A program made the position numbers and the translations under genes. Source: Lachnospiraceae bacterium (GTDB taxonomy: Bacteria; Bacillota; Clostridia; Lachnospirales; Lachnospiraceae). Taken from it: DNA of 64,000 bases. Below the pieces are notes generated by a model, which saw nothing but the letters and a program-made list of their open reading frames with translations, was not told the DNA's origin and did no database searches. The first letter of the stretch is position 1. Each line of letters begins with the position of its first letter. Shown piece after piece: positions 26,062 to 33,710 of this stretch. Where the stretch lies: contig WRLH01000006.1 of assembly GCA_009777715.1 (NCBI GenBank), positions 62,001 through 126,000 on the forward strand. The letters run 5' to 3'.

Positions 26062-26856
26062 ATGAAAAAAGCATTAACAATTGCCGGTTCTGACACAAGC
26101 GGCGGAGCCGGGATACAAGCAGATCTAAAAACATTTCAGGAATTAGGGGTTTACGGCATGACTGCCTTAACGGTCATTGTCAGCATGGACCCCCATAATA
26201 ATTGGAGCCATCAGGTTTTCCCTATCGAATTGGATATCTTAAAAGCGCAGCTTTTGACCGTTGTCGCCGGAATTGGCATTGATGCCATGAAAACCGGAAT
26301 GCTCCCGACCGCGGAGATTATCGAATTGGCGGCTTTTACCATTAAAAAACATAACTTAAAAAAAGTTGTCATCGACCCGGTCATGGTCTGCAAAGGAGCT
26401 GGCGAACCATTAAACCCCGAAAATACTGATTGCTTTAAGCAAATGCTGGTCCCCTTAGCCAGCGTTGTGACCCCCAACCTTTTTGAGGCTTCACAGCTTT
26501 CCGGAATCAAAACAATTGAAACAGTTGAGGATATGAAAGAAGCGGCCAAGATTATCAAGGAACTTGGGGCGGCTTCCGTTGTCATCAAAGGCGGGAAAGG
26601 CATTACCGAAAATGCCATTGATATTTTTTATGACGGAGATGATTTTGAAATCTTAGAAAGCGATAAAATCAATACTACTAATACACACGGAGCTGGCTGC
26701 ACATTTTCAGCTTGTGTAACGGCCGGGCTTGCCAAAGGGGCTTCTACCAAGGAAGCGGTTTTATTTGCGAAAAAATTTGTCACCAGGGCAATTGAAAAAT
26801 CGTTCCCGCTCAATCAGTATGTTGGCCCTCTGGACCATTCGGCGGGTAAGCGGTAA
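26062..26856 (+). CDS. Pyridoxine / hydroxymethylpyrimidine kinase (ThiD/PdxK)
   Basis: The 264-residue ribokinase-fold protein begins ALTIAGSDTSGGAGIQADLKTF, the ThiD/PdxK signature, and carries VIDPVMVCKGAG and the C-terminal anion hole NTHGAGCTFSA. In Gram-positives this subclade phosphorylates pyridoxine and hydroxymethylpyrimidine, so it may feed vitamin B6 or thiamine synthesis; the sequence does not decide between them. GGAGG lies in the end of ahcY, and the two genes form one operon ending in a strong hairpin. Confidence 0.88.
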   Translation: MKKALTIAGSDTSGGAGIQADLKTFQELGVYGMTALTVIVSMDPHNNWSHQVFPIELDILKAQLLTVVAGIGIDAMKTGMLPTAEIIELAAFTIKKHNLKKVVIDPVMVCKGAGEPLNPENTDCFKQMLVPLASVVTPNLFEASQLSGIKTIETVEDMKEAAKIIKELGAASVVIKGGKGITENAIDIFYDGDDFEILESDKINTTNTHGAGCTFSACVTAGLAKGASTKEAVLFAKKFVTRAIEKSFPLNQYVGPLDHSAGKR

Positions 26857-26889
26857 AAAAAGGACTGCCCAATGGGCAGTCCTTTTTTA
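26855..26889. terminator. Bidirectional terminator between the kinase and PspC genes
   Basis: AAGGACTGCCC-AA-TGGGCAGTCC flanked by A-run on the left and TTTTTT on the right can terminate transcripts from both convergent genes. Confidence 0.92.
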
Positions 26890-26895
26890 CTTCAA

Positions 26896-27093
26896 TCAAT
26901 CTGCTTCGGGAATGACCATTGCCGCGATAAAATAGACTAACACTCCCATGCCGACGCTCATAAAGCTAAAGACGACCCAGAGCAAGCGGACGACAACCGG
27001 ATCAAAGCCAAGATATTCACCGAGTCCGCCGCAAACTCCGCAAATTGAACGATTGGTTCTTGAACGTAATAAACGCTTTACATTATTATCCAT
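26896..27093 (-). CDS. PspC domain membrane protein
   Basis: A 65-residue protein with a basic start (DNNVKRLLRSRTNR), the SICGVCGGLGEYLGFDPVVVRLLWV core and one or two membrane helices is a stand-alone PspC domain. In bacteria these proteins take part in phage-shock or envelope-stress responses. It has an AAGGAGG ribosome site and is preceded by a 16-bp dyad that also occurs near the flagellin gene. The PadR/HAAS/DUF4097 cassette next to it has the same stress theme. Confidence 0.9.
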   Translation of the reverse strand: MDNNVKRLLRSRTNRSICGVCGGLGEYLGFDPVVVRLLWVVFSFMSVGMGVLVYFIAAMVIPEAD

Positions 27094-27107
27094 GAAACCT
27101 CCTTAAA

Positions 27108-27123
27108 AATAACACCTGTTATT
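27108..27123. promoter_or_regulatory. Dyad AATAACACCTGTTATT, candidate operator
   Basis: The palindrome lies 15 bp upstream of the PspC gene and recurs at 61005-61020 in front of the flagellin and YitT genes. A half-degenerate version lies at about 33405. It may be the binding site of a shared regulator. Confidence 0.45.
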
Positions 27124-27194
27124 AAATTTATTATTTATTACTATTTATTTTACTATCCTATTATATAAGAGTAAATCGGGTTTAGCAACCACAT

Positions 27195-28061
27195 CTAATA
27201 GAAGCTGACATCAATATTCCCTAATGAGCAATTAAGGTTCATCGTTTTACTGGCATTATTTTCGATCCTGCTTTCATTGGCAAGAGATGTATATGAGTAT
27301 CTTCCGACTGTAATACTTCCAAGCGAGCAATTAATTAGGTAATTAAAATCCTCATAAGCACCTCGTATTCTAAGGCTTATATTGCCGATATTGCAATCCG
27401 CCATTATGTCAGTGCCTACCTCGCCGCTAAAAACTGTCTCGCCAATACTGTTAGCGATATTCAAACGCCCAGCCACCATGTCAATCATCGCCAGCGAACC
27501 AACGCCTGACTCTGTCTCAAGATTATTTACATTAAGGCCGCTAATCTCTAAAGCCCCGACCCCAACCTTTAATTTTATGCTGTCGTAATCAATATTGTCA
27601 GGGACATAAAGCACCAGCTTATTATCTATGCTAATGCGGCTGCTCCTTCTAGTTACCAGATTAAAACCTTCGACATATAAAGTGCTGCCATTTACATAAT
27701 ATTCGCAAGCTCCAATGCCGTCTATTTCGATTTTGAAATCACTATTGCTCCAGGGCATTATTTTAAACTCGCCTACGCCAACCGTAATATTGATATTTTT
27801 CACATTATCATCAGAAAAATCAGCACGATAAAATTTCCCCGAAATCCGGTCTCCATTGACGCTTAAATGGTTATTTTCGCCCCAGCCCCAACGCCAATCA
27901 CCGAAAGCAACACCCCATGGCCCGATATTTACAATGCCCCCATTGGTAACATTACGGACTAAGCTGGGCCCGCCAATGGCGGTCACTATCGCCCCAAAAA
28001 GAAGCCCAAGGCCAATCATCACACCTGCTGCGATTAAAACTACTTTTGCAAATTTACTCAT
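27195..28061 (-). CDS. DUF4097 adhesin-like membrane protein
   Basis: The product has an N-terminal membrane helix (about residues 5-28) and a right-handed beta-helix-like extracytoplasmic part made of short repeats (NINITVGVGEFKI, IKLKVGVGALEISG, ISLRIRGAY) as in DUF4097/LiaX-type proteins. These accompany PadR and HAAS genes and are linked to envelope stress. The ATG at 28061 starts two bases after the HAAS stop with AGAGAGG upstream. The third gene of the padR operon. Confidence 0.82.
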   Translation of the reverse strand: MSKFAKVVLIAAGVMIGLGLLFGAIVTAIGGPSLVRNVTNGGIVNIGPWGVAFGDWRWGWGENNHLSVNGDRISGKFYRADFSDDNVKNINITVGVGEFKIMPWSNSDFKIEIDGIGACEYYVNGSTLYVEGFNLVTRRSSRISIDNKLVLYVPDNIDYDSIKLKVGVGALEISGLNVNNLETESGVGSLAMIDMVAGRLNIANSIGETVFSGEVGTDIMADCNIGNISLRIRGAYEDFNYLINCSLGSITVGRYSYTSLANESRIENNASKTMNLNCSLGNIDVSFY

Positions 28062-28063
28062 TT

Positions 28064-28753
28064 TCAACCTCTCTTTCCATTAAATAATTTTTCAAATAAG
28101 TACCCGGTTCCTTTAAAAACTGCCGGAAGGACTTTGACAATGATAAAAGCTGTTAACAGCAAAAACAAAAGCCCTATCCCGCCCAGCACCAAGCCAACCG
28201 CAATCATTGCAAGGCCGGAAAGCGGCCCAAAGAAGATACGGAACAAACCAACAAACACAAGCGCAATCCCGACAATCAAGAAAACGATGGAACTAATCCC
28301 AAATGCAAGCAGGAAACCAAATAACCCTGCTATAATTGAAATGAAAAGCCCTAAGAATGCCCCGCATAGGCCGATGATTACTGGCGAAAATAACACACAT
28401 AAAACTACTATTAATGCAATCATTCCGCCGGACATTCCTTTTGCTTCTTTAGCCTGATTGCTATTTTGCCCCTGACTTTCCTGGGCTTGGTAATTGGCCA
28501 CCGAATTGCTATTTTCAAAAGCTTTGCTCTTAAAGCCAGTTTCGGTGAACTCTCCGGCATTTTCTAAAAGCCCTTCCTTAACAATCGCTGCGACTTCTTC
28601 CGGCGTTCCTAATGATTTTAGCACTTCGGCCTCGTTTTCATTGCCGCCGTCGTTGATGTATTCATTGTAATACTTTAACGCTTCCTCGCGTTCGCTAGGA
28701 GAAATATCGGAAAGCAGCTCCTCAAGCTTACGCATAAATTCCCATCTACTCAT
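28064..28753 (-). CDS. HAAS (DUF1700) domain membrane protein
   Basis: A 229-residue protein with an N-terminal HAAS domain (WEFMRKLEELLSDISPSEREEALKYYNEYINDGGNE), a polar linker rich in Gln and Asn (about residues 75-105) and about four membrane helices. HAAS domains pair with PadR repressors and DUF4097 proteins; exact function is unknown. The ATG overlaps the padR stop region by eight bases with a strong GAGGGAGGG site. Confidence 0.85.
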   Translation of the reverse strand: MSRWEFMRKLEELLSDISPSEREEALKYYNEYINDGGNENEAEVLKSLGTPEEVAAIVKEGLLENAGEFTETGFKSKAFENSNSVANYQAQESQGQNSNQAKEAKGMSGGMIALIVVLCVLFSPVIIGLCGAFLGLFISIIAGLFGFLLAFGISSIVFLIVGIALVFVGLFRIFFGPLSGLAMIAVGLVLGGIGLLFLLLTAFIIVKVLPAVFKGTGYLFEKLFNGKRG

Positions 28754-29072
28754 ATTTTTTCCCTCCCTCAAACATCATTGTGATTTTTGCTGAATAATCG
28801 CGCCATTCACCCTCATAAAGGTTAAGCTGGCGTCTGCCTTTTTCTGTTACCCGGTAATAACGGCGGTTCCTTCCGGCACATTCCCGGTCGTATACGTCCA
28901 AGCACTCGTCTTTTTGCAAGCGTCTTAAAACCGGATAAAGCGTGGATTCTGATAACTCAATCGCCGTCCTGACTTCCTGCGTTATCTTATAGCCGTAGGT
29001 GCCTTCCATTTCACGGGACACAACGGCAAGAACAATTCCGTCAAGAAGGGCTGCTCCTGTGTTAAATACCAT
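28746..29072 (-). CDS. PadR family transcriptional regulator
   Basis: The 108-residue winged-helix protein contains the PadR core GYKITQEVRTAIELSESTLYPVLRRLQKDECLDVY and the RRYYRVTEKGRRQLNLYEGEW wing. PadR repressors respond to stress or small molecules. It is the first gene of a three-gene envelope-stress operon, and a 46-bp imperfect dyad overlaps its promoter (29148-29207), so autorepression is likely. Confidence 0.92.
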   Translation of the reverse strand: MVFNTGAALLDGIVLAVVSREMEGTYGYKITQEVRTAIELSESTLYPVLRRLQKDECLDVYDRECAGRNRRYYRVTEKGRRQLNLYEGEWRDYSAKITMMFEGGKKYE

Positions 29073-29147
29073 CTTTGTCTCCTTTCGCTCTTTTTATTGC
29101 TAGGTTGCGTGGGTTGCTTTCCTGCAATGGCAATTCATATATAATAC

Positions 29148-29207
29148 TATACGCGCTATAATATTGTACTATGACAATACTATATCGCGTATAATATTAT
29201 TTGTCAA
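29148..29207 (-). promoter_or_regulatory. padR promoter with long dyad operator
   Basis: TTGACA (29202-29207) and TATAGT (29179-29184, minus strand) are 17 bases apart. A 46-bp imperfect palindrome with TATACGCG ends (29148-29155 and 29186-29193) and an ACAATA/TATTGT inner arm spans the -10 and start region. Confidence 0.75.
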
Positions 29208-29253
29208 TAGGGAATTTAAAAAAAATTTAAATTTTTTTGAAAATTGAAAATTT

Positions 29254-30120
29254 TTAGATTGCGGCTCGGTGGCCGCGCCCAATGACCATCCCCATTTTTA
29301 CGACTGTTTCAATATTTTGGTCCGTATTTTCAAAAATAATTTCTTCGATTTCGACGGCATCTTTTTTGAACAGCATTACAACCGTTGAGCCGCCAAACTC
29401 AAACATACCCTTTTCATCACCGCGCTTAAAAGTTTTTATCGTCACATCGTTTTTAATCCGCCCGACGAACAGGGCCCCAACTTCCATTTGGATAATTGTG
29501 CCAAAGTTTTCTGTTTTTAAAACCGTATATTCGCGGGCATTTTTTTTGTAAATGCGGTGCTTTTTTAGGGCAATCGGCCGGACTGTATGCAGGACGCCTT
29601 TAATTTTTTTGGCGGAAACTACTTCGCCGTCATCAATAAAGCAATAGCGGTGATAGTCATTTGGCATTAAGCGGAAAATCAAGCATAAGCCGTCATTAAA
29701 CTCATCGGCAAGCCTTTTATCCTTAAGCATTGTTTTCAAATCATAAGCCGAGTTTTTGATTTCAAAGATACTGTCCTTAGAAATGCGGTAAGCCGTAAGC
29801 TTGCCGTCACACGGCGCGATTACATCACCCGGATTTTGTGATATCGGCCTTGCCCCTTCCTTTACTTGGCGGACAAAAAAATCATTAAACGACTTGTACT
29901 TTTTATTTTCGTAGTCAGCCAAATCAATCTTGTGGTTTTTGATGAAGCGGGGGATAAATAACTTCGTAAAACCGCTATCCATAATCCGGCCGACTACTTT
30001 TGAATTGGCTGGCCTGATTAAGAGCTGGAGCAATAAACGCCCCGGCAGTATTTTGTATAAAAAGACAACGCCGAAGCTGTCTTTTTTGTTCATGTCGTAG
30101 ATTTCAAATTTTTTATCCAT
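29254..30120 (-). CDS. psd: Phosphatidylserine decarboxylase precursor
   Basis: The 288-residue proenzyme makes phosphatidylethanolamine from phosphatidylserine. The self-cleavage motif is GGST (243-246), with cleavage expected between Gly244 and Ser245; YHRYC (156-160) and the FNDFFVRQ start are family blocks. The last eight residues (GRGHRAAI) and the stop are encoded by a palindromic repeat element that has evidently replaced the original 3' end. It follows pssA by 33 bp in one operon. Confidence 0.93.
   Translation of the reverse strand: MDKKFEIYDMNKKDSFGVVFLYKILPGRLLLQLLIRPANSKVVGRIMDSGFTKLFIPRFIKNHKIDLADYENKKYKSFNDFFVRQVKEGARPISQNPGDVIAPCDGKLTAYRISKDSIFEIKNSAYDLKTMLKDKRLADEFNDGLCLIFRLMPNDYHRYCFIDDGEVVSAKKIKGVLHTVRPIALKKHRIYKKNAREYTVLKTENFGTIIQMEVGALFVGRIKNDVTIKTFKRGDEKGMFEFGGSTVVMLFKKDAVEIEEIIFENTDQNIETVVKMGMVIGRGHRAAI
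29256..29286. repeat. Palindromic repeat forming the 3' end of psd
   Basis: The element reads GATTGCGGCTCGGTGGCCGCGCCCAATGAC-like (core GATTGCGG...GGCCGC...AATGAC), with a small insertion in the right arm, and supplies the last codons of psd. Confidence 0.8.
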
Positions 30121-30153
30121 TATATAATCTGCTCCTAATGCAGTAATATGAAG

Positions 30154-30792
30154 CTACACGCCAATAAAAAGGATATATATAATAATCGGTATCCCAACTA
30201 TGCAAATAATGATTTGGGTGCGGATGCCAGGCTTAGCTATTTTGAAGCGCAGGACAAATAAAACCGAGATAACAATCAATAAAATATTATAAACAGGCAA
30301 AAATGCTTTTTCCAGGATATTGCAAATAGCGTATGTGATGGGGATAATAACTGCAACAATGGTCGTCGGCAAGCCTTCAAAGTAAGTGCGTTTTTCTTGT
30401 TTTGTGTGCATTTCCATTTCAACCGCATTAAAATATGATAGCCTTATTAAGGCTGCCAGAGCAATCATCACGCCAATAAAAGCATTCGCCAAGCTAAGAG
30501 AGCCGTCCGCCATTGCCTGGGCATACAAAATTGCGGCTGGCAGGACACCAAAGCTAAGCAAATCCGCCATCGCGTCAATTTGCATCCCAAAATTCAGCTG
30601 CCGCTCATTCCGCTTGGCCGTGCTTGCCAAACGCCCATCAAAAGTATCGCATATGCCTGAGGCAATCATACATAAAATAGCGTTTCTGACACTTCCGTCA
30701 TATGCAAAATAAATGCCTAGGCCAGCCGCCGCGATGCTAAGATAAGTTAAGAAGACCCAATATCCGTAATAACCTATAATTGGCTTTTTCAT
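30154..30792 (-). CDS. pssA: CDP-diacylglycerol-serine O-phosphatidyltransferase
   Basis: The product (212 residues from the ATG at 30792) has six to eight membrane helices and the CDP-alcohol phosphotransferase motif DTFDGRLAST...NFGMQIDAMAD. It makes phosphatidylserine from CDP-diacylglycerol and serine. The start was chosen by the MKKPIIGYYG beginning and a GGGAGAAAGCAGG ribosome region; a longer frame reaches 30882 but runs over the stop of the upstream gene. psd lies directly downstream. Confidence 0.9.
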   Translation of the reverse strand: MKKPIIGYYGYWVFLTYLSIAAAGLGIYFAYDGSVRNAILCMIASGICDTFDGRLASTAKRNERQLNFGMQIDAMADLLSFGVLPAAILYAQAMADGSLSLANAFIGVMIALAALIRLSYFNAVEMEMHTKQEKRTYFEGLPTTIVAVIIPITYAICNILEKAFLPVYNILLIVISVLFVLRFKIAKPGIRTQIIICIVGIPIIIYILFIGV

Positions 30793-30835
30793 AATACCCT
30801 GCTTTCTCCCTCTATCGTAAAACTTTTGGTTAAAC

Positions 30836-31921
30836 TTAATTTTCAGTCTCCCACCACTTGCTAAATTCTTGTGAAAAGTCATCTAAATAAACACGCTCCC
30901 CCATCATCGGGGTAATTAAAGTAAAATTATTTTGCTCACTAAGTTTTGCGGCAATTTCCAGCGGCTCATTCCAAGGATGCCTTGCCAGGACGAACCGGGA
31001 ATGGTGGGTGACAAGATTTCGTTTTGCCCCTAAATCATCAATTGCTTTTGCTATTTCGTCCGGCATGATATGGCTATCCCGCCATGCTTCATTATACTGG
31101 CCAAACTCAATTATCGAAAGGTCAATCTCAAACTGGCTGCCAATTTCTTTAAAATGAGGGCCATAACTGGTATCACCGCTAATAAAAATCGTTGCTGGCG
31201 GAGTTTCTATCAGGAACGAAACCCACAAGGTATTATCAATGCCAAAGGATGCCCGCCCCGAATAGTGCCGGGACGGCAGGGCATGGATGGTGATGTCATT
31301 TAAAAGGCTAGTGCTTTCATTCCAATCAAGCTCAATAATATCTTCGGCGGCAAATCGCCAGCGGCGGAAGTGTTCGCCTGTACCCAGGCCGCAGACGACT
31401 TTTCCGATCCGCCCTTTAAGCCGCTTAATCGTATCATAATCCAAATGGTCAAAATGGTCATGGGAAATCAGCAAATAGTCAATCTCCGGAATATCCTCCG
31501 GCACATAATCTACTAAAGCCGGATAAGGCCGGTTGATAAAAAAGACCGGCGAACCGCTTACCAAAGCCGGGTCAACTAGGAAGCGGATTCCATTCACTTG
31601 GATAAATAAAGAAGAATGGCCGAGCCAAACCAATACAGCTTGGTCACGCCCTAATGTCTCAAAATCAAGTTCCAGGGCTGGAAGCGGCGCATTCGGCCTT
31701 AGGTTTTCGGGCCGGCCAAGCGTCCGGCCCGAAACATCAGGATTCCTCGGCGAGCGGGGGAAAATATTGTGGAATCTGCCGTCACGGTAATTTTGTGACG
31801 CTTCGATCCGCTCAAGGATTTCACCGCTTGGCGCCCTGCCAAACCGGGCGGTCCTAAGAAAAGCCAAGCCTCCTAATACCAAAACAAAGAGAATAATTAT
31901 GATTATCAATAAAACTTTCAT
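30836..31921 (-). CDS. MBL-fold hydrolase, NAPE-PLD-like, membrane-anchored
   Basis: The protein has an N-terminal membrane helix (about residues 3-22) and a metallo-beta-lactamase domain close to NAPE-hydrolysing phospholipase D: WLGHSSLF, then SHDHFDHLDYDT (metal ligands HDHFDH), LGTGEHFRRW, and ISGDTSYGPHF. Family members cleave N-acyl-phosphatidylethanolamine or related lipids, but bacterial roles are little known. It is co-directional with pssA and psd, which make phosphatidylethanolamine, so action on that lipid is plausible inference. The start could be TTG at 31933 or ATG at 31921. Confidence 0.82.
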   Translation of the reverse strand: MKVLLIIIIILFVLVLGGLAFLRTARFGRAPSGEILERIEASQNYRDGRFHNIFPRSPRNPDVSGRTLGRPENLRPNAPLPALELDFETLGRDQAVLVWLGHSSLFIQVNGIRFLVDPALVSGSPVFFINRPYPALVDYVPEDIPEIDYLLISHDHFDHLDYDTIKRLKGRIGKVVCGLGTGEHFRRWRFAAEDIIELDWNESTSLLNDITIHALPSRHYSGRASFGIDNTLWVSFLIETPPATIFISGDTSYGPHFKEIGSQFEIDLSIIEFGQYNEAWRDSHIMPDEIAKAIDDLGAKRNLVTHHSRFVLARHPWNEPLEIAAKLSEQNNFTLITPMMGERVYLDDFSQEFSKWWETEN

Positions 31922-31939
31922 AAGTCGTTTCAAGGCTGG

Positions 31940-33250
31940 TTATTTCTCCATCAGCAAGAAATATGCCCGGTGAGGCAAAAGAGTGCTTCCGCCGCCAAAG
32001 TCAAATTTTTCCCCGCTTATCATATCAATAGCCATGCCGCAGCCGGCATCAAAATGGGCGGTAAAAGGCTCGTTATCCATATTGACAGCAACTAATACCC
32101 GCTCGCCCTCTGTCTTTCGTTCAAAAATACATTGCTTGTTGGTAAGGACTACAGAACGGAAATCGCCATAATTTAGGGCCCGTGATTTCTTTTTTGCTTC
32201 GGCAAGCTTTGCAATAAATTCACTTAATTCATTAAAGAGCGGCACTTCATAACTAAGCCGCAAGCCGGGGTCGCCGTCCTTTTTGTCGCCTTTCGCCCCC
32301 CATTCGCTGCCATAATAAACACAAGGAATGCCCGGCATCCCAAAACATAGGGCATAAATAAGGGGAAGATGTTTTTCGTTGTCAAGGTTGGTCGCAATCC
32401 GGGTTACATCGTGGTTGTCAACAAAGGAAAACATATGTAATCCTTTGTATAAAGTCCAATTCTCCGGCCCGAACTGGCGGAGTAAGGAGTGGATAATCTC
32501 AAACATATTGGCACTGTTAAAGCTGGAATAAAGGCCCTTATAGCATTCATAATTGGTCGCTGAATGGAGCATTTCCGGATTGACCATCCTTGTATAATCG
32601 CCGTGGAGCATTTCACCAAGCAAATAGAAATTCGGCTTTAAGTTTTCGCAAAATAAGCGCAAGCGTCTTAAAAACTCCATGTCAAGACAGTAAGCCACAT
32701 CTAAACGCAAGCCGTCAATGCCAAATTCATCAACCCAAAACTTAACCGCCGAAAAGATATGCTCTTCTACTTCGGGATGGCGCAGGTTCAGTTTGACTAA
32801 GTCGTAATGGCCCTCCCAGCCTTCATACCATAAGCCGTCATTATAATTTGAATTTCCGTCAAGGTTGATATTAAACCAATGCAGGTAGCGTGAGTTTTCC
32901 CGGTTCTTTATCACATCTTGGAATTGGGGGAAACCGCGGCCGACATGATTAAAAACACCGTCAAGGACAACACGGATATCATTTTCATGTAATTTTTCGC
33001 ATACCTTCCTAAAATCTGCGTTTGTTCCAAGGCGGCAGTCAAGCTTTAGGTAATCACGGGTATTGTAACCGTGGGTATCCGATTCAAAGATTGGCGAAAA
33101 ATAGATGGCATTTATCTTTAGCTTTCGCATATGCGGAATCCAATCGATTACTTTTCCAATCCGATTGGCCAAAATGCCGTCATTTTCAAAAGGCGCTTGG
33201 CAAAAGCCCAGCGGATAAATCTGATAAAAAACACTTTCAAAAGCCCACAT
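31940..33250 (-). CDS. GH13 alpha-amylase family enzyme
   Basis: The 436-residue protein carries the four GH13 regions: DGVFNH (97-102), GLRLDVAY with nucleophile Asp184, GEMLHG with acid/base Glu213 and FVDNHD ending in Asp281. There is no signal peptide, so it works in the cytosol, probably as a maltodextrin or cyclomaltodextrin hydrolase or a related transferase; the subfamily cannot be fixed. An extended -10 promoter (TGCTATAAT, 33292-33297) precedes it. It opens the operon with the MBL hydrolase, pssA and psd. Confidence 0.9.
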   Translation of the reverse strand: MWAFESVFYQIYPLGFCQAPFENDGILANRIGKVIDWIPHMRKLKINAIYFSPIFESDTHGYNTRDYLKLDCRLGTNADFRKVCEKLHENDIRVVLDGVFNHVGRGFPQFQDVIKNRENSRYLHWFNINLDGNSNYNDGLWYEGWEGHYDLVKLNLRHPEVEEHIFSAVKFWVDEFGIDGLRLDVAYCLDMEFLRRLRLFCENLKPNFYLLGEMLHGDYTRMVNPEMLHSATNYECYKGLYSSFNSANMFEIIHSLLRQFGPENWTLYKGLHMFSFVDNHDVTRIATNLDNEKHLPLIYALCFGMPGIPCVYYGSEWGAKGDKKDGDPGLRLSYEVPLFNELSEFIAKLAEAKKKSRALNYGDFRSVVLTNKQCIFERKTEGERVLVAVNMDNEPFTAHFDAGCGMAIDMISGEKFDFGGGSTLLPHRAYFLLMEK

Positions 33251-33710
33251 TTGATTCTCCTTGTTGTCATCTTCTGTGACGTATTAATGATATTATAGCA
33301 CACCAGCCTTAATAATAATAGTAATAATATTTCTTCTTTCGTCTACATAATAAAATTGACCAAATCAGTATTCTTGCGAATTAGGCAATTTTCACTTGCA
33401 ATAGAAACACCTGTTATTTTATCCTGTTTTCAAAAGAAATCCCCCATTTCCACAATGTTATCCACAATGACACTAGTGTCATATTCGCCGACTTGGATAA
33501 TTTATTTTGCGAAAATTGACGTCATGCCCCCACTTTTGCTTTCATTTTGGGGTGAAATTGGTGTTTACATAATTTTTACGTAAAAATACGAAATTTTTAT
33601 TTCATTGCACTTGTTATGTTATCCACAATTCCGCCGCTATCACGCACTCTGATGGTTTCTAAGCTTGATTTTATGTTTGTTCCACTCATGATTGCAATAT
33701 AATCATTTTT
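33251..33710. promoter_or_regulatory. Intergenic region with amylase promoter and DnaA-box-like sites
   Basis: No credible ORF. On the minus strand, a TGC TATAAT extended -10 (33292-33300) precedes the GH13 gene. Two perfect DnaA boxes TTATCCACA (33458-33466, 33619-33627) and the weaker TTGGATAA (33494-33501) and TTATCC (about 33418) occur in 210 bp. A 16-bp palindrome ATGACACTAGTGTCAT lies next to the first box. Confidence 0.5.

Noticed and set aside
33251-33710. Possible replication origin
   Set aside because: Only two strong DnaA boxes, no dnaA/dnaN/recF/gyrB neighbours and no clear unwinding element.
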